From Reticulitermes lucifugus (Eukaryota; Arthropoda; Insecta; Blattodea; Rhinotermitidae): 21,714 nucleotides of DNA. Position numbers and translations under genes: made by a program. Shown in pieces: positions 8,537 through 18,211 of the stretch. Each line of letters opens with the position of its first letter. The first letter of the stretch is position 1. The DNA is taken from positions 14,457-36,170 of the forward strand of contig JAKCWW010004759.1 in assembly GCA_026260175.1 (NCBI GenBank), given 5' to 3'. The notes under the pieces were generated by a model that searched no databases, was not told the origin of the DNA, and saw nothing but the letters and a program-made list of their open reading frames with translations.

Positions 8537-8545
8537 GATTGGGTA

Positions 8546-8800
8546 GGTAAGCGGAATTATTTGGATAAATAGTCAACCATGAAAATTAGCTGTGTTGTCG
8601 CCTTATATATTTTACCTTTCAACTTTAGTTATGATATGCTGTTACTATGATTTCCGCCACATTAAAATTCATTAAGCAATGCAAAACACGTCGTGCTAAA
8701 CAGAGTCCTTGTTCAACAGCTAACCGACGAGTTTGCAACAATTATACGAACTTGCCTAATCTACATTACAAAACTAAATTTAAACTACAGCCGCAAATTA
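8546..8800. other. Unassigned spacer
   Basis: Nothing is recognised. Confidence 0.4.
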
Positions 8801-8990
8801 ACCGCGCCCTAGCTCAGGCGGTTAGTCAGTGGTTTCTTTCTGTGAAGCCTTAGGTACAGTCCAGAGGTAGTCCATGCAGGATTTGTGGTGAATAAAGTGG
8901 CGCCGATGTAGGTTTCTCTCCGAGCACCTCGGTTCTCCCCTACCAATGACCATTCAACCAATGCTCCACAGCCATCTGTCATCAGGGACT
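8801..8990 (+). mobile_element. tRNA-derived SINE (type II), degenerate copy
   Basis: It begins ACCGCGCCCTAGCTCAGGCG, with an A box TAGCTCAGGCG at 8810-8820, and shares GTCCATGCAGGATTTGTGGTG, CGAGCACCTCGG and the following block with the copy at 14959-15235. The B-box region is badly eroded (around 8850-8870). The 3' end is uncertain and no target-site duplication was found. Confidence 0.78.
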
Positions 8991-10025
8991 GGTGCTCTAA
9001 TCCGTTTTAGACCGCAGTATCAAGGGTCTCTGTTTCACTTCAATCCTGAACTGGAAAACGTATGAAATATGATAATCTGTGTATAAAACAAGATCTTCTG
9101 AAATGTTAATAAACTTAAAAAATGCACTCTAAAAACGCTACATAATCTTAGCAATAGATAGCGTTCTTAAATACCTCGAAAACACTAAGATTATCCCAAA
9201 AACGTGACACAGGAAATAATCCCACTGCTTTAAAGATACAAAATATATACCAACAATCAATCAGCGTTACTAAACATAAATCGAACATCTCAGCCAATTC
9301 GTTGACACTCTTACTTTTATCTTGGGGTTCATGGGTTACATTCTCGGCCTGGTCAGCGGACATTCTGATATTCCATCCATGTATGTTCCGAAATATTCTA
9401 CTAAGTAGTCTATCCACAAAAAACAGTTGAGCAGAGTCTTTAAACAATCCGGAAATGCAGCTCGCTACAGCGTGACGAAAACCGATAAATCTGGTCAGTT
9501 ACAAAAACTAATACACACATGAAGGGTCCATGAGGTACCAGGTAGACCACAAGTAGTCCAGTTTCCATGTACAAAACGCTCACAAAATATATTCAGAATA
9601 TTTCTGTAATGTTACACAGGTGCAGGTGAACTGTTAGGGAATTCCATTACAAAACATTTAAATGTCAGTAAACACAATTTGAACAGATAAAGAAAATCTA
9701 TCTTCTTTTCAGAGATTCTCCAGATTCCGCTCATCCTGTGTGTTATGCAACTATACGCTCTCGGTCCCTGAACCCGTAGTTGAAAATGATATGAGTGACG
9801 CCTGAAATAAACAGGGAATAACGGATTTGTAGTGGATTAAATGACAGTCGGATCAAATGAACATTTGTCTCTATTCTCTGATGGTCCAAACTTCAATTCT
9901 TAGTTCATACTCGCAACAAGTGCCACAGCTCCGCCCAGTGCAAAACACAACGTTCAATTGTTCGCAATCCCAGGCATCCTTCCGTATGTTATATATCAAT
10001 ATTTTTCGGTGCGGCTACTCTTCTT
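8991..10025. other. Unassigned spacer
   Basis: No domain is recognised in the 99-residue frame 9148-9447 (-) or in any other frame. Confidence 0.45.
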
Positions 10026-10085
10026 GGACTGCTCGACCCTGTAGATGGAGATAGTAAACCCCTTCGAAACGTCGACAACTATTTA
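10026..10085 (+). repeat. Dispersed repeat, motif family B
   Basis: It contains ACCCTGTAGATGG (10036-10048), then CCCCTTCGAAACGTCGACAA (10059-10078). The same order is seen at 4411, 10712 and 21085. Confidence 0.6.
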
Positions 10086-10218
10086 CCATTTGAAACTACG
10101 TAACATTCCATACATCTTGAACACCACTACGCGAACATCAAGTCTTAAAGTGTCTTTATTACCATTTAACATTTATGAATTCCGAAAATTTATTTCTTGA
10201 AAACGTCAAGACTTTATT

Positions 10219-10240
10219 CTCTCTCTCTCTCTCTCTCTCC
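10219..10240. repeat. (TC)n microsatellite
   Basis: About eleven TC dinucleotides without interruption. Confidence 0.95.
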
Positions 10241-10476
10241 ATAATATAATTCATTCCCTTCTTGCCTTTTCTTAATAATATCAACAAAACAATGTTTCTG
10301 ATTCGTCTATTTAACGAAGCTTTCCAACTGAATAGGTTATCTAGCGTTGAACAGTAAAGCAATCGTATCAGCCTCACAAGTGGTTGCGGCCAGCTTCAGG
10401 GCACAGCCCTGGAATTTTCCAGGAGGGACCGAGGAAAATTATGAATGAGGTCATTGAAACAAACCAAAGACGGACA

Positions 10477-10553
10477 TTGAGGTTGGGATACTCAAACAAT
10501 GTTATTGTAACTGCAACATGTTTCGGCCCAGTTGGGCCAATATCGAGGGTTTC
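10477..10553 (-). repeat. Left arm of the second inverted-repeat element
   Basis: On the minus strand it reads CCTCGATATTGGCCCAACTG, then GGCCGAAACATGTTGCAG, then TACAATAAC and GAGTATCCCAACCTC. Confidence 0.85.
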
Positions 10554-10711
10554 GAAACAAAACGACAAGTGGGAGCATCAGAAGTTGAAAATACAAGTAT
10601 GAACATGTAAATGTAAAAGTGACATACAGATTAATTTAAGACGAAGTTACAAAATCCATCATTACCGCAATGTATACCAGCTACGATTAACTTTTCAGGT
10701 TTTCAGATGGT

Positions 10712-10760
10712 TCTTGAAGATGGAGGAGGTACGACGCTCCGAAATCTCTGAACATGTAAC
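10712..10760 (+). repeat. Motif family B copy inside the inverted-repeat element
   Basis: It reads CTTGAAGATGGAGG, then GACGCTCCGAAATCTC and AACATGTAACAAC. It is more diverged than the other family B copies. Confidence 0.5.
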
Positions 10761-10877
10761 AACTACATGGTGCAAACACTCAAACGAAGATCGCCGTCTC
10801 ATATAAAGCCTTGTAAAAAAATTTCTTATTCTATAGTACACCAGCATCAATGAACATGCGCCATTTTATATAATCTC

Positions 10878-10949
10878 CTTGATAATAACCCAGCCGGGCC
10901 GAAACGTGTTGCAGATACAATAAAATATTTCGGGTATCCCCACCTCATT
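10878..10949 (+). repeat. Right arm of the second inverted-repeat element
   Basis: It reads CCTTGATAATAACCCAGCCG, then GGCCGAAACGTGTTGCAG, ATACAATAAAA and GGGTATCCCCACCTC. The preceding ATCTCC and the GCAGAT after the motif can pair at five of six positions, as stem I of a hammerhead would. Confidence 0.85.
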
Positions 10950-11504
10950 ATACAAAGTTGGTTTACTTCAGTGTTAGATAGAACGCACAATGCTGAAACA
11001 CAACAGTGCAAGTACAAAGTTCAGGACTTTTCTAACGACTTAGCTGTTGATCTACACGAAACAGGACTGGGTGTTGTACGAAGACGCATTTCATTGTGTT
11101 CAATTTAATACAAATTAAGTCTTGTTTCTGAAATTATATTTGTTGATTGCTCGATTGAGCCTGGTTCATAAACAACCTGATCCAAAGATTAGGCATGGAG
11201 AAGATCCGGGGTTCAATGTGTCTGTCAAACGTGGCGCTAGAGCGTCTGTGGTGACGTCACGAATACAGCGTATATCAGGGAAATTGCTAATTACTTACAG
11301 CTCGCGGCTTCGCTTTAACAGGATGCAGCGAGTGACGTAATGAAGATCCTCATACCTCGTAATCCTACACTTAAACTCCTAATTTTGTGAGAATGGTTGA
11401 ACAGAGGAAACTGGAATGAGTGAAGAATATGGAACGCACGGAGGAAAAGAGAAATGCAGACAAAATCTTGGTAGGAAAACTACAAAGAACGAGTTCACGT
11501 TCTT
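10950..11504. other. Unassigned spacer
   Basis: Nothing is recognised with confidence. A weak B-box-like GGGGTTCAATG near 11208 is not enough to call a SINE. Confidence 0.4.
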
Positions 11505-11546
11505 GCATGCGGGTGCGTGCGTGCGTGTGCATGTGCGTGCGCGTGA
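11505..11546. repeat. GTGC/GT-rich simple repeat
   Basis: Degenerate alternation of GTGC and GT steps. The small frames on the minus strand across it are low-complexity artefacts. Confidence 0.85.
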
Positions 11547-11599
11547 ATAGTTCAGATTCGAGATGCGGTGCTGATAAAACACTTAACTGGTCTACGTAA

Positions 11600-11665
11600 G
11601 CTCTCCGAAACGTCGGTAACCATGTACCCATCTACACCGCGTCATATCCGAGGAGATCAGAAGAA
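11600..11665 (+). repeat. Dispersed repeat, motif family B (right part)
   Basis: It contains GCTCTCCGAAACGTCGGTAA then CCATGTACCC and CGCGTCATATCCGAGG. It aligns with 4436-4490 downstream of the CCGAAA motif. The GATGG half is not visible. Confidence 0.65.
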
Positions 11666-12450
11666 TTAAATATTAAACTTCATATTCCAATAAAGGAGAA
11701 AACTTCTTGACAAGTTGGAGGGCCCGCCCGCCCGCCAATACTTCTTTATTACAAAAACATCTAATTTCTCAGTTAGGTACAGTGTGCTTTTCATCACATG
11801 ATTTGTGATGCAAAGAAGTTGTATTTTGGTACGGTGCAAGCTAGGAACACGCGTGTTGCTGTCAGGAACAGGACAGGAGCCGTACAGTCCCACTGGGGAC
11901 TGGCAAGCCAACAAACTTGAACACTGCTGAGCCTTCCAAATGATAATTAATTAACGTCAAAGGTTTCAGGGGACAATTTAATTACGTTAAACTTCATTCT
12001 TCCCCTGCACCGCTTAGTAGGTTTCAAGGGCGTTACCATGCGAAAACAAGGGCTCTTTATCAGTTTAAAAGCATGACGCATACGAAAAATTGAAAAATTG
12101 GTATACATTCTTCACTAGGCTAAGACGTCAATATGAGAATGCCACAGCAAAGACAGTCGAAAATTAATCTCTTTGGCTAATAATAACATGATGATGTCCG
12201 TAGACCTACAAAGCAGAACAAAATATCGATAGCAACTTCGTTTGAATGCAGCGCCGAGTTTCTCTGTTGGAAGCCTATATACTCCTGTGCGTATGACCTA
12301 CATCCCCGCGGATAGTAAACCAGATATTTTATTACAGTTTTAATGGCGCGAGATTTATCATACGGCAGTCGAAACATTGAAGTAGTACAAGATATTTGTA
12401 TTTGCAATAAGTCTACAATTATTCTAAATTAAATTAATACATAGAGATAA
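11666..12450. other. Unassigned spacer
   Basis: It holds a short CCCG repeat near 11722-11735 and a 7-bp perfect hairpin, CATCACA/TGTGATG with a 5-base loop, at 11792-11810. Nothing else is recognised. Confidence 0.45.
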
Positions 12451-12950
12451 ACTTGGTCTCTCACACTGAGGGAGGAACACAGGCTGAGGGTGTTTGAGAA
12501 TAGGGTGCCGAGGAAGATTTTTGTGCCTAAGAGGGACGAGGTAATAGGGGAGTGGAGAAGACTACATAACGAGGAGCTTCATGATCTGTACTTCTCACAA
12601 AATATTCGGCTGATCAAACTGAGAATAATGCGATGGGGGACATGCAGCACGCATCGGGTAAAGGAGAGGGGCATACAGGGTGTTGGTGGGGAAACCTGAA
12701 GGAAAGAGACGGCTTGCAAGACCTAGACGTAGATGGGAGGATACTATTAGAACGTATCTTCAAGAAGGGGGATGAGGGACATGGACTGGATCGATCTGGC
12801 TCAGGACAGGGACAGGTGGCGGGCTCTTGTGAATCCAGTAACGAACCTTCGGGCTCCATAAAATACGGGTAATTGTTTGACTATCTGAGGACCTGTTAGC
12901 TTCTCAAGAGGGACTCTGCTCCATGGAGTTAATTAGTTAGTTAGTTAGTT
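12451..12950 (+). pseudogene. 5'-truncated non-LTR retrotransposon tail
   Basis: The C-terminal part of a LINE reverse-transcriptase polyprotein is readable: SLTLREEHRLRVFENRV (from about 12454), RKIFVPKRDEVIGEW and RRLHNEELHDLYFS in one frame to 12600. IKLRIMRWG and, after frame changes, VLVGKPEGK, RPRRRWEDT and [11 protein letters not shown] follow to about 12820. LREEHRLRVFEN and RRMRW/GHVARM blocks of this kind lie downstream of the reverse-transcriptase domain in many insect endonuclease-reverse transcriptases. The 3' untranslated part includes AACCTTCGGGCTCCATAAAA and CCTGTTAGCTTCTCAAGA and ends in (TTAG)n at 12932-12949. At least two frameshifts and 5' truncation make it dead. A weak TACATA repeat at both sides may be a target-site duplication. 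Confidence 0.87.
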
Positions 12951-14885
12951 ACATATGGTAGAGAAGGATGAGGCAGATAATGTTCCAAACCTTGAAGAGT
13001 AATTTGACTTTTCATATTGCCTATATACACATTGCGTCACACGATCATACATAGTGTAAGTACTGTCTGTAATTCGTGCATATGTGTTCAAAATCATCTC
13101 AACAAGTTTTCTATGAAACCTGGAACGCAAATTCTACCCTGTAATTCTGAAACAAACTTGTTTGAAGTTTCAAGACTTCAGTAACATCGCAGTGAGTACC
13201 CCCAATCTCAGATTCGTATTTATGTTGTATTTGACAAATATAAATCCTCATTTACATTAAACTCCCCACATTACTACATCAAAGGTTTCAAAAACGGCTT
13301 ATCGGGTACCACATGTTACACGACAAATATGGATACCCCGTCAAAGTTTACTGCTTTCAACCACAGCGTGTTCCATCTTGTTTAAATGAACACAGACATC
13401 ATTATGAAAAACGTGTTTTAACGTGCACTGCATGAGGTATTTCAACGTACTTTCATGAATGCCTTCCCTAAACCAAATATTTTGTACATACTTACTAACA
13501 TGGACACAGTGAATCACAAAACCGGCGTGTATTTAATATTTAGTATCAAACACCGTAGTATGCAGTTACTACTCAGCTGATTTTTGTTACTAAAGTAACA
13601 TACGTAAATATTATCCTTTTAAAGCCTACTACTTACTTGGTGCACCAACAGTTTTAACATAAAAAAAATCGTACATTCTGCCCACACAGTATTTATGTGT
13701 ATTGTATTTATTTCAGAACAAACAGCGACTTTTGCCCTATATAACATCAATTGCTTGGTTTTCTTAACTGAAAAGAAAAGTGTTTACTGCGCGGTACGAA
13801 CTGGGTCTTTAAATAAAACAGTTCATACTTCGTCTTTAAAGGATTATTATACATTACTAACTTCGCATTACGAAGCCACATTTCAATTGTGGTTTTACTA
13901 CAGCAGATCACACAATAACTTAGGCTCTTTTACAAAAACCCGACAAAACATCAACATAACGCTTGACTGTAATCCGTCGTTTAATTTTAAGAGTTTTCTG
14001 ATTTTCTAGCACGCTATATGTAAATCGGTACAGTGACAAATTTCTCCAATAAGCTCCTCATTTTACGAAAAATGTCGGTTCATAAACCATTGTTAAGGAT
14101 GAACTGTAAACCCAGTTTAGGCACGTTAATTGCATTAAAACCAAATGAATTTTCCTACGCAACCACAGGCGCTGCAGTTATTAAGAAATGGCAGCATTTG
14201 GACGACAGTTTTAAGTCTGATCTCATTTTATGAAACAGACGTTTAAAAATAAATCACCATACAAAGAATTAAAACACATAGAAAAAAGTTACTTTTACAC
14301 TACGTATCAGGCCTACAATTGTATGATTCAGAATGGCTCAGAAAATGCATACAAATTTGATAAAACATTATAAAGACAGGGCTTGTAGCCTCCCCTTAAA
14401 TAAACAAAAATTACTTATCGTGTCTGTGGCAGCACCACATTAGATTCTCATGCAACTTCGTGTCTACACAAAATAATATTTTTGTTCGCAATTTCAGTAA
14501 AATAAACGAATTTCGAGACTGCGAAGTGTTGACATGAGTTATCTCAAGACGTTTCATTTCACCGCAGAGTTGCGAAGTCCCACCGGCAGGAGCAGCACCA
14601 TCACCGCCTGCGTTAACATGGTCTAATTGCTTTACCCCCCAGACTAAACCAGTTAGCATCGACTAACGCTGCTGTTCCAACAACCACTCATCTCTAGCCA
14701 AACTTAAGTTATTTACGCCCCTAATTATTGCAATACCAAGTTACGGGTCGTCTCAGGAGTGAAATGAGCAGATTAGGGCCTGGAAATGGTACCCTTCAAA
14801 CAGTGACTTCGTTTGTGTTTGTAGCGCAGCAGGGAGAGAAGACGGTAGGGAATAACTGAGCGGTCCGTCAAAGACACTCATAACG
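12951..14885. other. Unassigned AT-rich spacer
   Basis: Several small frames (13695-14009 and 14033-14233 on +, 14411-14659 on -) carry no recognised domain. No repeat family from this window recurs here. Confidence 0.45.
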
Positions 14886-14912
14886 AGCAGAGTGGCTTAG
14901 CGGTTATACTAA
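14886..14912 (+). promoter_or_regulatory. Isolated A-box-like element
   Basis: GTGGCTTAGCGG matches the RNA polymerase III A box well and looks like the start of a tRNA-derived head, but no B box follows. It may be a remnant SINE head next to the type II insertion. Confidence 0.35.
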
Positions 14913-14949
14913 CTGCAGCACAGTGGAGGAAGTTCAACAAGTACTAAAA

Positions 14950-14958
14950 GCATATTAC
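14950..14958. repeat. Probable target-site duplication, left copy
   Basis: GCATATTAC matches GCATAATAC at 15236-15244 in 8 of 9 positions. Confidence 0.65.
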
Positions 14959-15235
14959 GGCCGTGCCATAGCTCAGGCGATTAGTCGCCGGCCTCTCACC
15001 ACGGAGGCCCGGGTTCGATGCCGGGTCAGTCCATGTGGGATTTGTGGTGGAAAAAGTGGCACTGGGACAGGTTTTTTTCCCCCCGAGTACTTCGGCTTTC
15101 CCCTGTATATTTCATTCCACCGGTGCTCCATTACACGAAAAAACAATAATCATTTTCATCACAGGGTTGCACAATAAGCCTCAAGGCTGCGGTGCGTCTG
15201 TAGCATCTGCTGCGGGGCCCTTCACCACAAAAAAG
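14959..15235 (+). mobile_element. tRNA-derived SINE (type II), near complete
   Basis: The head begins GGCCGTGCCATAGCTCAGGC and keeps much of a tRNA shape: an A box at 14969-14979, an anticodon-arm-like hairpin (GCCTC/GAGGC, about 14991-15008) and a T-arm-like CCCGG/CCGGG around the B box at 15012-15022. The body includes GTCCATGTGGGATTTGTGGT, a T-run with CCCCCC, and CACAGGGTTGCACAATAAGC. It ends with a short A-run (15228-15235). Both boxes are close to consensus, so this copy could still be transcribed. The frames across it (14923-15177, 15035-15241) are fortuitous. Confidence 0.9.
14969..15022 (+). promoter_or_regulatory. RNA polymerase III internal promoter (A and B boxes)
   Basis: A box TAGCTCAGGCG at 14969-14979 and B box GGTTCGATGCC at 15012-15022, at tRNA-like spacing. 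Confidence 0.8.
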
Positions 15236-15244
15236 GCATAATAC
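15236..15244. repeat. Probable target-site duplication, right copy
   Basis: GCATAATAC; see the left copy at 14950-14958. Confidence 0.65.
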
Positions 15245-15880
15245 AGATGGTATGACGTAGTTTAAAAAGACCTGCATATTTTGTTTGTTTGTCTGAGAAA
15301 GATATTTTATTTACAACACACATTTATTGCTGTATTTCTGAATATATTCTTAGTTTTCACGTGACCTTCCTTATATTCCTCATTTAAAATTGCATAACAC
15401 AATACAATACATCATTCATTATTTTTCCTCAAACATCGGCAACACGCTTGGCACTCAACATTCCACCTCCCACAGCTATAAATGCACTCTGTCTTCTGTG
15501 ATAATACTTTCGTTTTCGTTTCTTTAAGACTCTGGATGAAAGAATTTTCGCGATATTCTTGTTTCTGCTTTCTGTATTACTATAGCCTTAACGTGCAAAA
15601 TCACGAACTTTATTTCAGAGAATTGCAACTGTCTTTTTTTCGTACGTCGTGCTCCTAACCTTGAAGACTGTAACAGGCTCGCGAGCGGCAGGACATTACT
15701 GTGGGTCACTCACAAACACCAGTACCTCAACATGGAGATAGAATGTCCGAAGCGTCGCATATTTACTCCGTGTAGGCAGAGCTGATGGCTTTATTACATT
15801 GCATATGTATATGTCTATAATGCCTTTGGTAAACTTTAAGATAAAAGACAAATGAGGAATTAAACAGCAAGAAAGTTCAG
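15245..15880. other. Unassigned spacer
   Basis: Nothing is recognised. Confidence 0.4.
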
Positions 15881-16075
15881 GTCGAGGGGCGTGGATGCCC
15901 GGACAGCCCCCTATAAATATAAAATAAAATAAAATACAATAATATAACATAACATAACAACATAACATCATATAACATAACACAACAATATAATATACAT
16001 AACATAAACATAAATATAAACAGAACATAACAATATAACAATATAGTATATAAAATTATATATAATATAAATTAA
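15881..16075. repeat. ATAAA/ATAAC low-complexity tract with a short GC-rich lead-in
   Basis: A GC-rich segment (GGTCGAGGGGCGTGGATGCC, 15880-15899, then CGGACAGCCCCC) runs directly into degenerate ATAAA and ATAAC pentamers. The layout looks like the 3' end of a retroposon with a simple-repeat tail. The hydrophobic 110-residue frame on the minus strand (15696-16028) is a translation of this tract, not a membrane protein. Confidence 0.7.
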
Positions 16076-16759
16076 GTTACCTACCCCCAGCTATTATAAC
16101 AGAAATCCAGAATAATGTCTTCTGTCAGAGAGACGGAATTCAATTTGAAAAAAAAAAAACTCACAACAAATATTAGTTTTCTGTACGTTATGGGGCTCCC
16201 CGCGTTGAATGTTCTACGGGGGTCTTATCTACGCCGCAGTTTCGACCTTAAATCCGCGGTCTTTTAGTGTTTTTTAATTCTACATTCTTATATCTCTGAA
16301 AATAGTTTGTGAGGTAAGAAACACCGATAGCATATTTTAAACTCACAGTCTGTAACTTTTCTGTTGCTATGAAGCCATAACACAGTTTCAGATTATCTGG
16401 AACTTTAACTGCTGTATATGATCTGACACACATGTTCAATATTTTTCGTACGTAACTTCGTCACAAGACGTTATTTTTTACTCAAGGAAGTTACACGCAC
16501 ACTAAATACAGTACATTACGTTTCAACGCCTAGCTCGTGCGGCAACTTCTCCGACACAGCTGTATTGCGTGTATGCTACGGCAAATCTACAGGCGTTAAT
16601 GCTAGTTAAATGCTGTCCAGTCAGTAACTAGAAGTACGAATTACTGTGCAGGATACTTTCAATGGATTAAACTTTGAATAAAATGAAAAGTTGTCACTGT
16701 CCGAAATTACGTAACACGCATTTTTAATCTCTGCACTAGTTGGAGGTCGCTTAAACAGT
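16076..16759. other. Unassigned spacer
   Basis: Nothing is recognised. Confidence 0.4.
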
Positions 16760-16947
16760 CACGGTTCAAACTGGACGAAAGGCTCGAGCCACGGTTCCAG
16801 GTGGACAGAAGCGTCGCTAGGCCCCAGAGCCAAAGTGGCAACTGGACACAAGGCTCGGTAGACCCTAGGGCCATGGTCCCAGTTGCGTAAAAGGCTCGAT
16901 GTGTTCCAGGCAAAGGTACTAACAGGACAGAAGCCCCAGTAGTGAGC
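16760..16947. repeat. Degenerate minisatellite, about 41-bp unit x 4.5
   Basis: Units begin CACGGTTCAAACTGGAC (16760, short), CACGGTTCCAGGTGGACAG (16790), CAAAGTGGCAACTGGACAC (16831), CATGGTCCCAGTTGCGTAA (16872) and AAAGGTACTAACAGGACAG (16912). The complete units are 41, 41 and 40 bases and share AAGGCTCG-like centres and GGC ends. The period is not a multiple of three, so the 86-residue minus-strand frame over it is accidental. Confidence 0.82.
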
Positions 16948-17084
16948 TCAGTCAGTACGGCTGTCATGAAGAGAACTTTGCCCCTGCCGCAAATTAAACC
17001 ACGATCGCCTAGCGCAAACCTGCTTCACTATAATTAAAAATCCTAATTACGAGCGTTCGCAAAATTGCGAAAAGCAACTATTAG

Positions 17085-17200
17085 TTTCGTCATGTCTGTC
17101 TGTCCGTCTGTCAGACCGCATGGAACAACTGGACGCATTTTCATGACTTTTCACATTTGAGAGTTTTTCGATAATCTGTCGAGAAAATTCAAGTTTCATT
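17085..17200 (-). repeat. Dispersed repeat ending in GACA/GACG steps
   Basis: On the minus strand it reads ATGAAAATGCGTCCAGTTGT, then GCGGTCTGACAGACGGACAG and ACAGACATGAC. A related copy lies on the plus strand at 19240-19355 (AATATCCGTCCAGTGCGAGC, then GCGGACAGACGGGCGGA). A CGTCCAGT block a short distance before GACA/GACG steps is a common design of non-coding insect repeats, recalled and not checked. Confidence 0.6.
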
Positions 17201-17329
17201 AAAATCTACATGAAGGCCTATGTACATTTATCATAATACCTCGCACAATTCTTCTTAGAGTGAGAAATGATTCAGACAAAATTTGTAGTGAAGATCAAAA
17301 CACACAATTTATGTTCAATAACATTTTTT

Positions 17330-17555
17330 TCCGAAAATCGTGCCGTTGAAGAGATAATGTGGAAAAATATGGTACAGCCAGACAGGCCACAGATGCCTAT
17401 TATACAGCGCATGCGCTTTGCATGCTGGACAACTAAGGCTACAGACATACACTCAGAGTATGTAATAATTATTGCCTGTCCATGGGAACAATAGTTACGC
17501 GAACACGCCTTAATGTTATGTTTACACGTACATTGCCTGTCTTGTTTGAAATTAC
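17330..17555 (+). repeat. Probable high-copy insect repeat with a short readable frame
   Basis: The frame reads ENRAVEEIMWKNMVQPDRPQ, then FACWTTKATDIHSEYVII and ends CPWEQ at 17490. I recall very similar translations (ENRAVYEIMWKN..., HSEYVILIAF) recurring in cockroach and termite gene predictions, which suggests a mobile-element tail and not a host gene. The nucleotide similarity probably continues to about 17550. This rests on memory, not a search. Confidence 0.5.
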
Positions 17556-18197
17556 AAACTCTGGAATAAAGGATGAAGTCCGAACACTTTGAAAAATAAA
17601 AACTTATGTCCCAAGATCCTAAATTGTGAGCCTAACCTAATTACGAGGTTAGTTCAGAAGACAAGATTACACTGTGCAAAATTTAATGACTAAAGAACTT
17701 GCGCTGGTTGTGATTACATGAAGGAAATTCGTGGCTGATCGATTATCATCTGCTTGCAGTGCCGAAGCAAAATCTTGGCCACCATAAATTTAAAGACCAT
17801 CGCGATGCTTAAAACAGCCTTTACGCATGGCCAATACATGACGCGAACTTGTGTGAACAGGGAATAGAGACACTGGTCCTACGATATGATAAATACCTTA
17901 ATTGTGACGGAACATTGTAGAGAAGTAGTGGGATAGCAGTACAATTACATCTGAACTATTGTTGTTAGAGTCAAAAGTAAAGAATATAAGATATACGCAT
18001 TATAACATGGTTTTCTCAAGGACCCTCCTATAATATATAAGGAAAACTTATAGTCCTATATGTAAAAATAATGCGCCTGTAAAAGAGGCTTTGTGCATTT
18101 CTTGGTTTCGGTATTACTTTTAATATTCCTAGAGACAAACCTTTTAAAGGTGAATCTATTTTCCGTCAAATTCTCAGCTATTTTTTTTCATGGAGTA
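17556..18197. other. Unassigned spacer
   Basis: Nothing is recognised. Confidence 0.4.
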
Positions 18198-18211
18198 ACA
18201 AAATAAAAAAA

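Larger units (their letters stand above)
8046..8545 (+). pseudogene. 5'-truncated non-LTR retrotransposon tail (host of a nested insertion)
   Basis: This is the 3' end of a LINE reverse-transcriptase polyprotein and its untranslated tail. It reads KIFGPKGAEETRDWRKLHND (8046-8105), then FYFSSNI up to 8138. It resumes at 8272 with IRVNK, stop, RRMGRTKHVAR in shifting frames, and then VLVGKPEGK and RPRRRWED (about 8350-8415). The same blocks occur in the copy at 12451-12950. It ends in a degenerate GTCA/TTAG tail (8500-8536). It is interrupted at 8139-8260 by an inverted copy of the same family. Relative to the 12.4-kb copy it lacks 101 bp at an AGGGAC junction (8474-8479). I would place it near RTE-like endonuclease-reverse transcriptases, tentatively. 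Confidence 0.85.
10477..10949. mobile_element. Second inverted-repeat element with GGCCGAAAC motifs
   Basis: Two inverted arms of about 72 bp bound this 473-bp non-coding stretch: 10477-10553 (-) and 10878-10949 (+). Read outward, each carries a hairpin (GGCCCAACTGGGCC in the left arm, CCCAGCCGGGCC in the right), then GAAACATG or GAAACGTG, TTGCAG, ACAATAA and GTATCCC-CACCTC. The sequence differs from the 4.8-kb element but the plan is the same: motif orientation outward and similar overall length. No convincing target-site duplication was found. The interior holds a family B motif on the plus strand at 10712-10760. Confidence 0.62.

Noticed and set aside
10450-11000. TGAAACA direct repeat (10454 and 10994) as a target-site duplication of the second inverted-repeat element
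   Set aside because: Only seven bases match exactly and similar short repeats are expected by chance in AT-rich sequence.
11190-11240. Possible SINE head at GGGGTTCAATG
   Set aside because: The B-box match is weak, there is no A box upstream and no second copy in the window.
11371-11631. Small minus-strand frames of 67 and 86 residues
   Set aside because: They translate a GT/GTGC simple repeat into His/Arg/Thr-rich sequence; no domain.
14959-15030. A functional tRNA gene
   Set aside because: The tRNA-like arms continue into a SINE body that is shared with the copy at 8801, and duplications flank the whole unit.
15696-16028. 110-residue hydrophobic protein on the minus strand
   Set aside because: Its Tyr/Leu/Cys-rich sequence is a translation of ATAAC/ATAAA low-complexity DNA.
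16707-16967. 86-residue minus-strand frame
   Set aside because: It overlaps a 41-bp minisatellite whose period is not divisible by three, so no repeated peptide is maintained.
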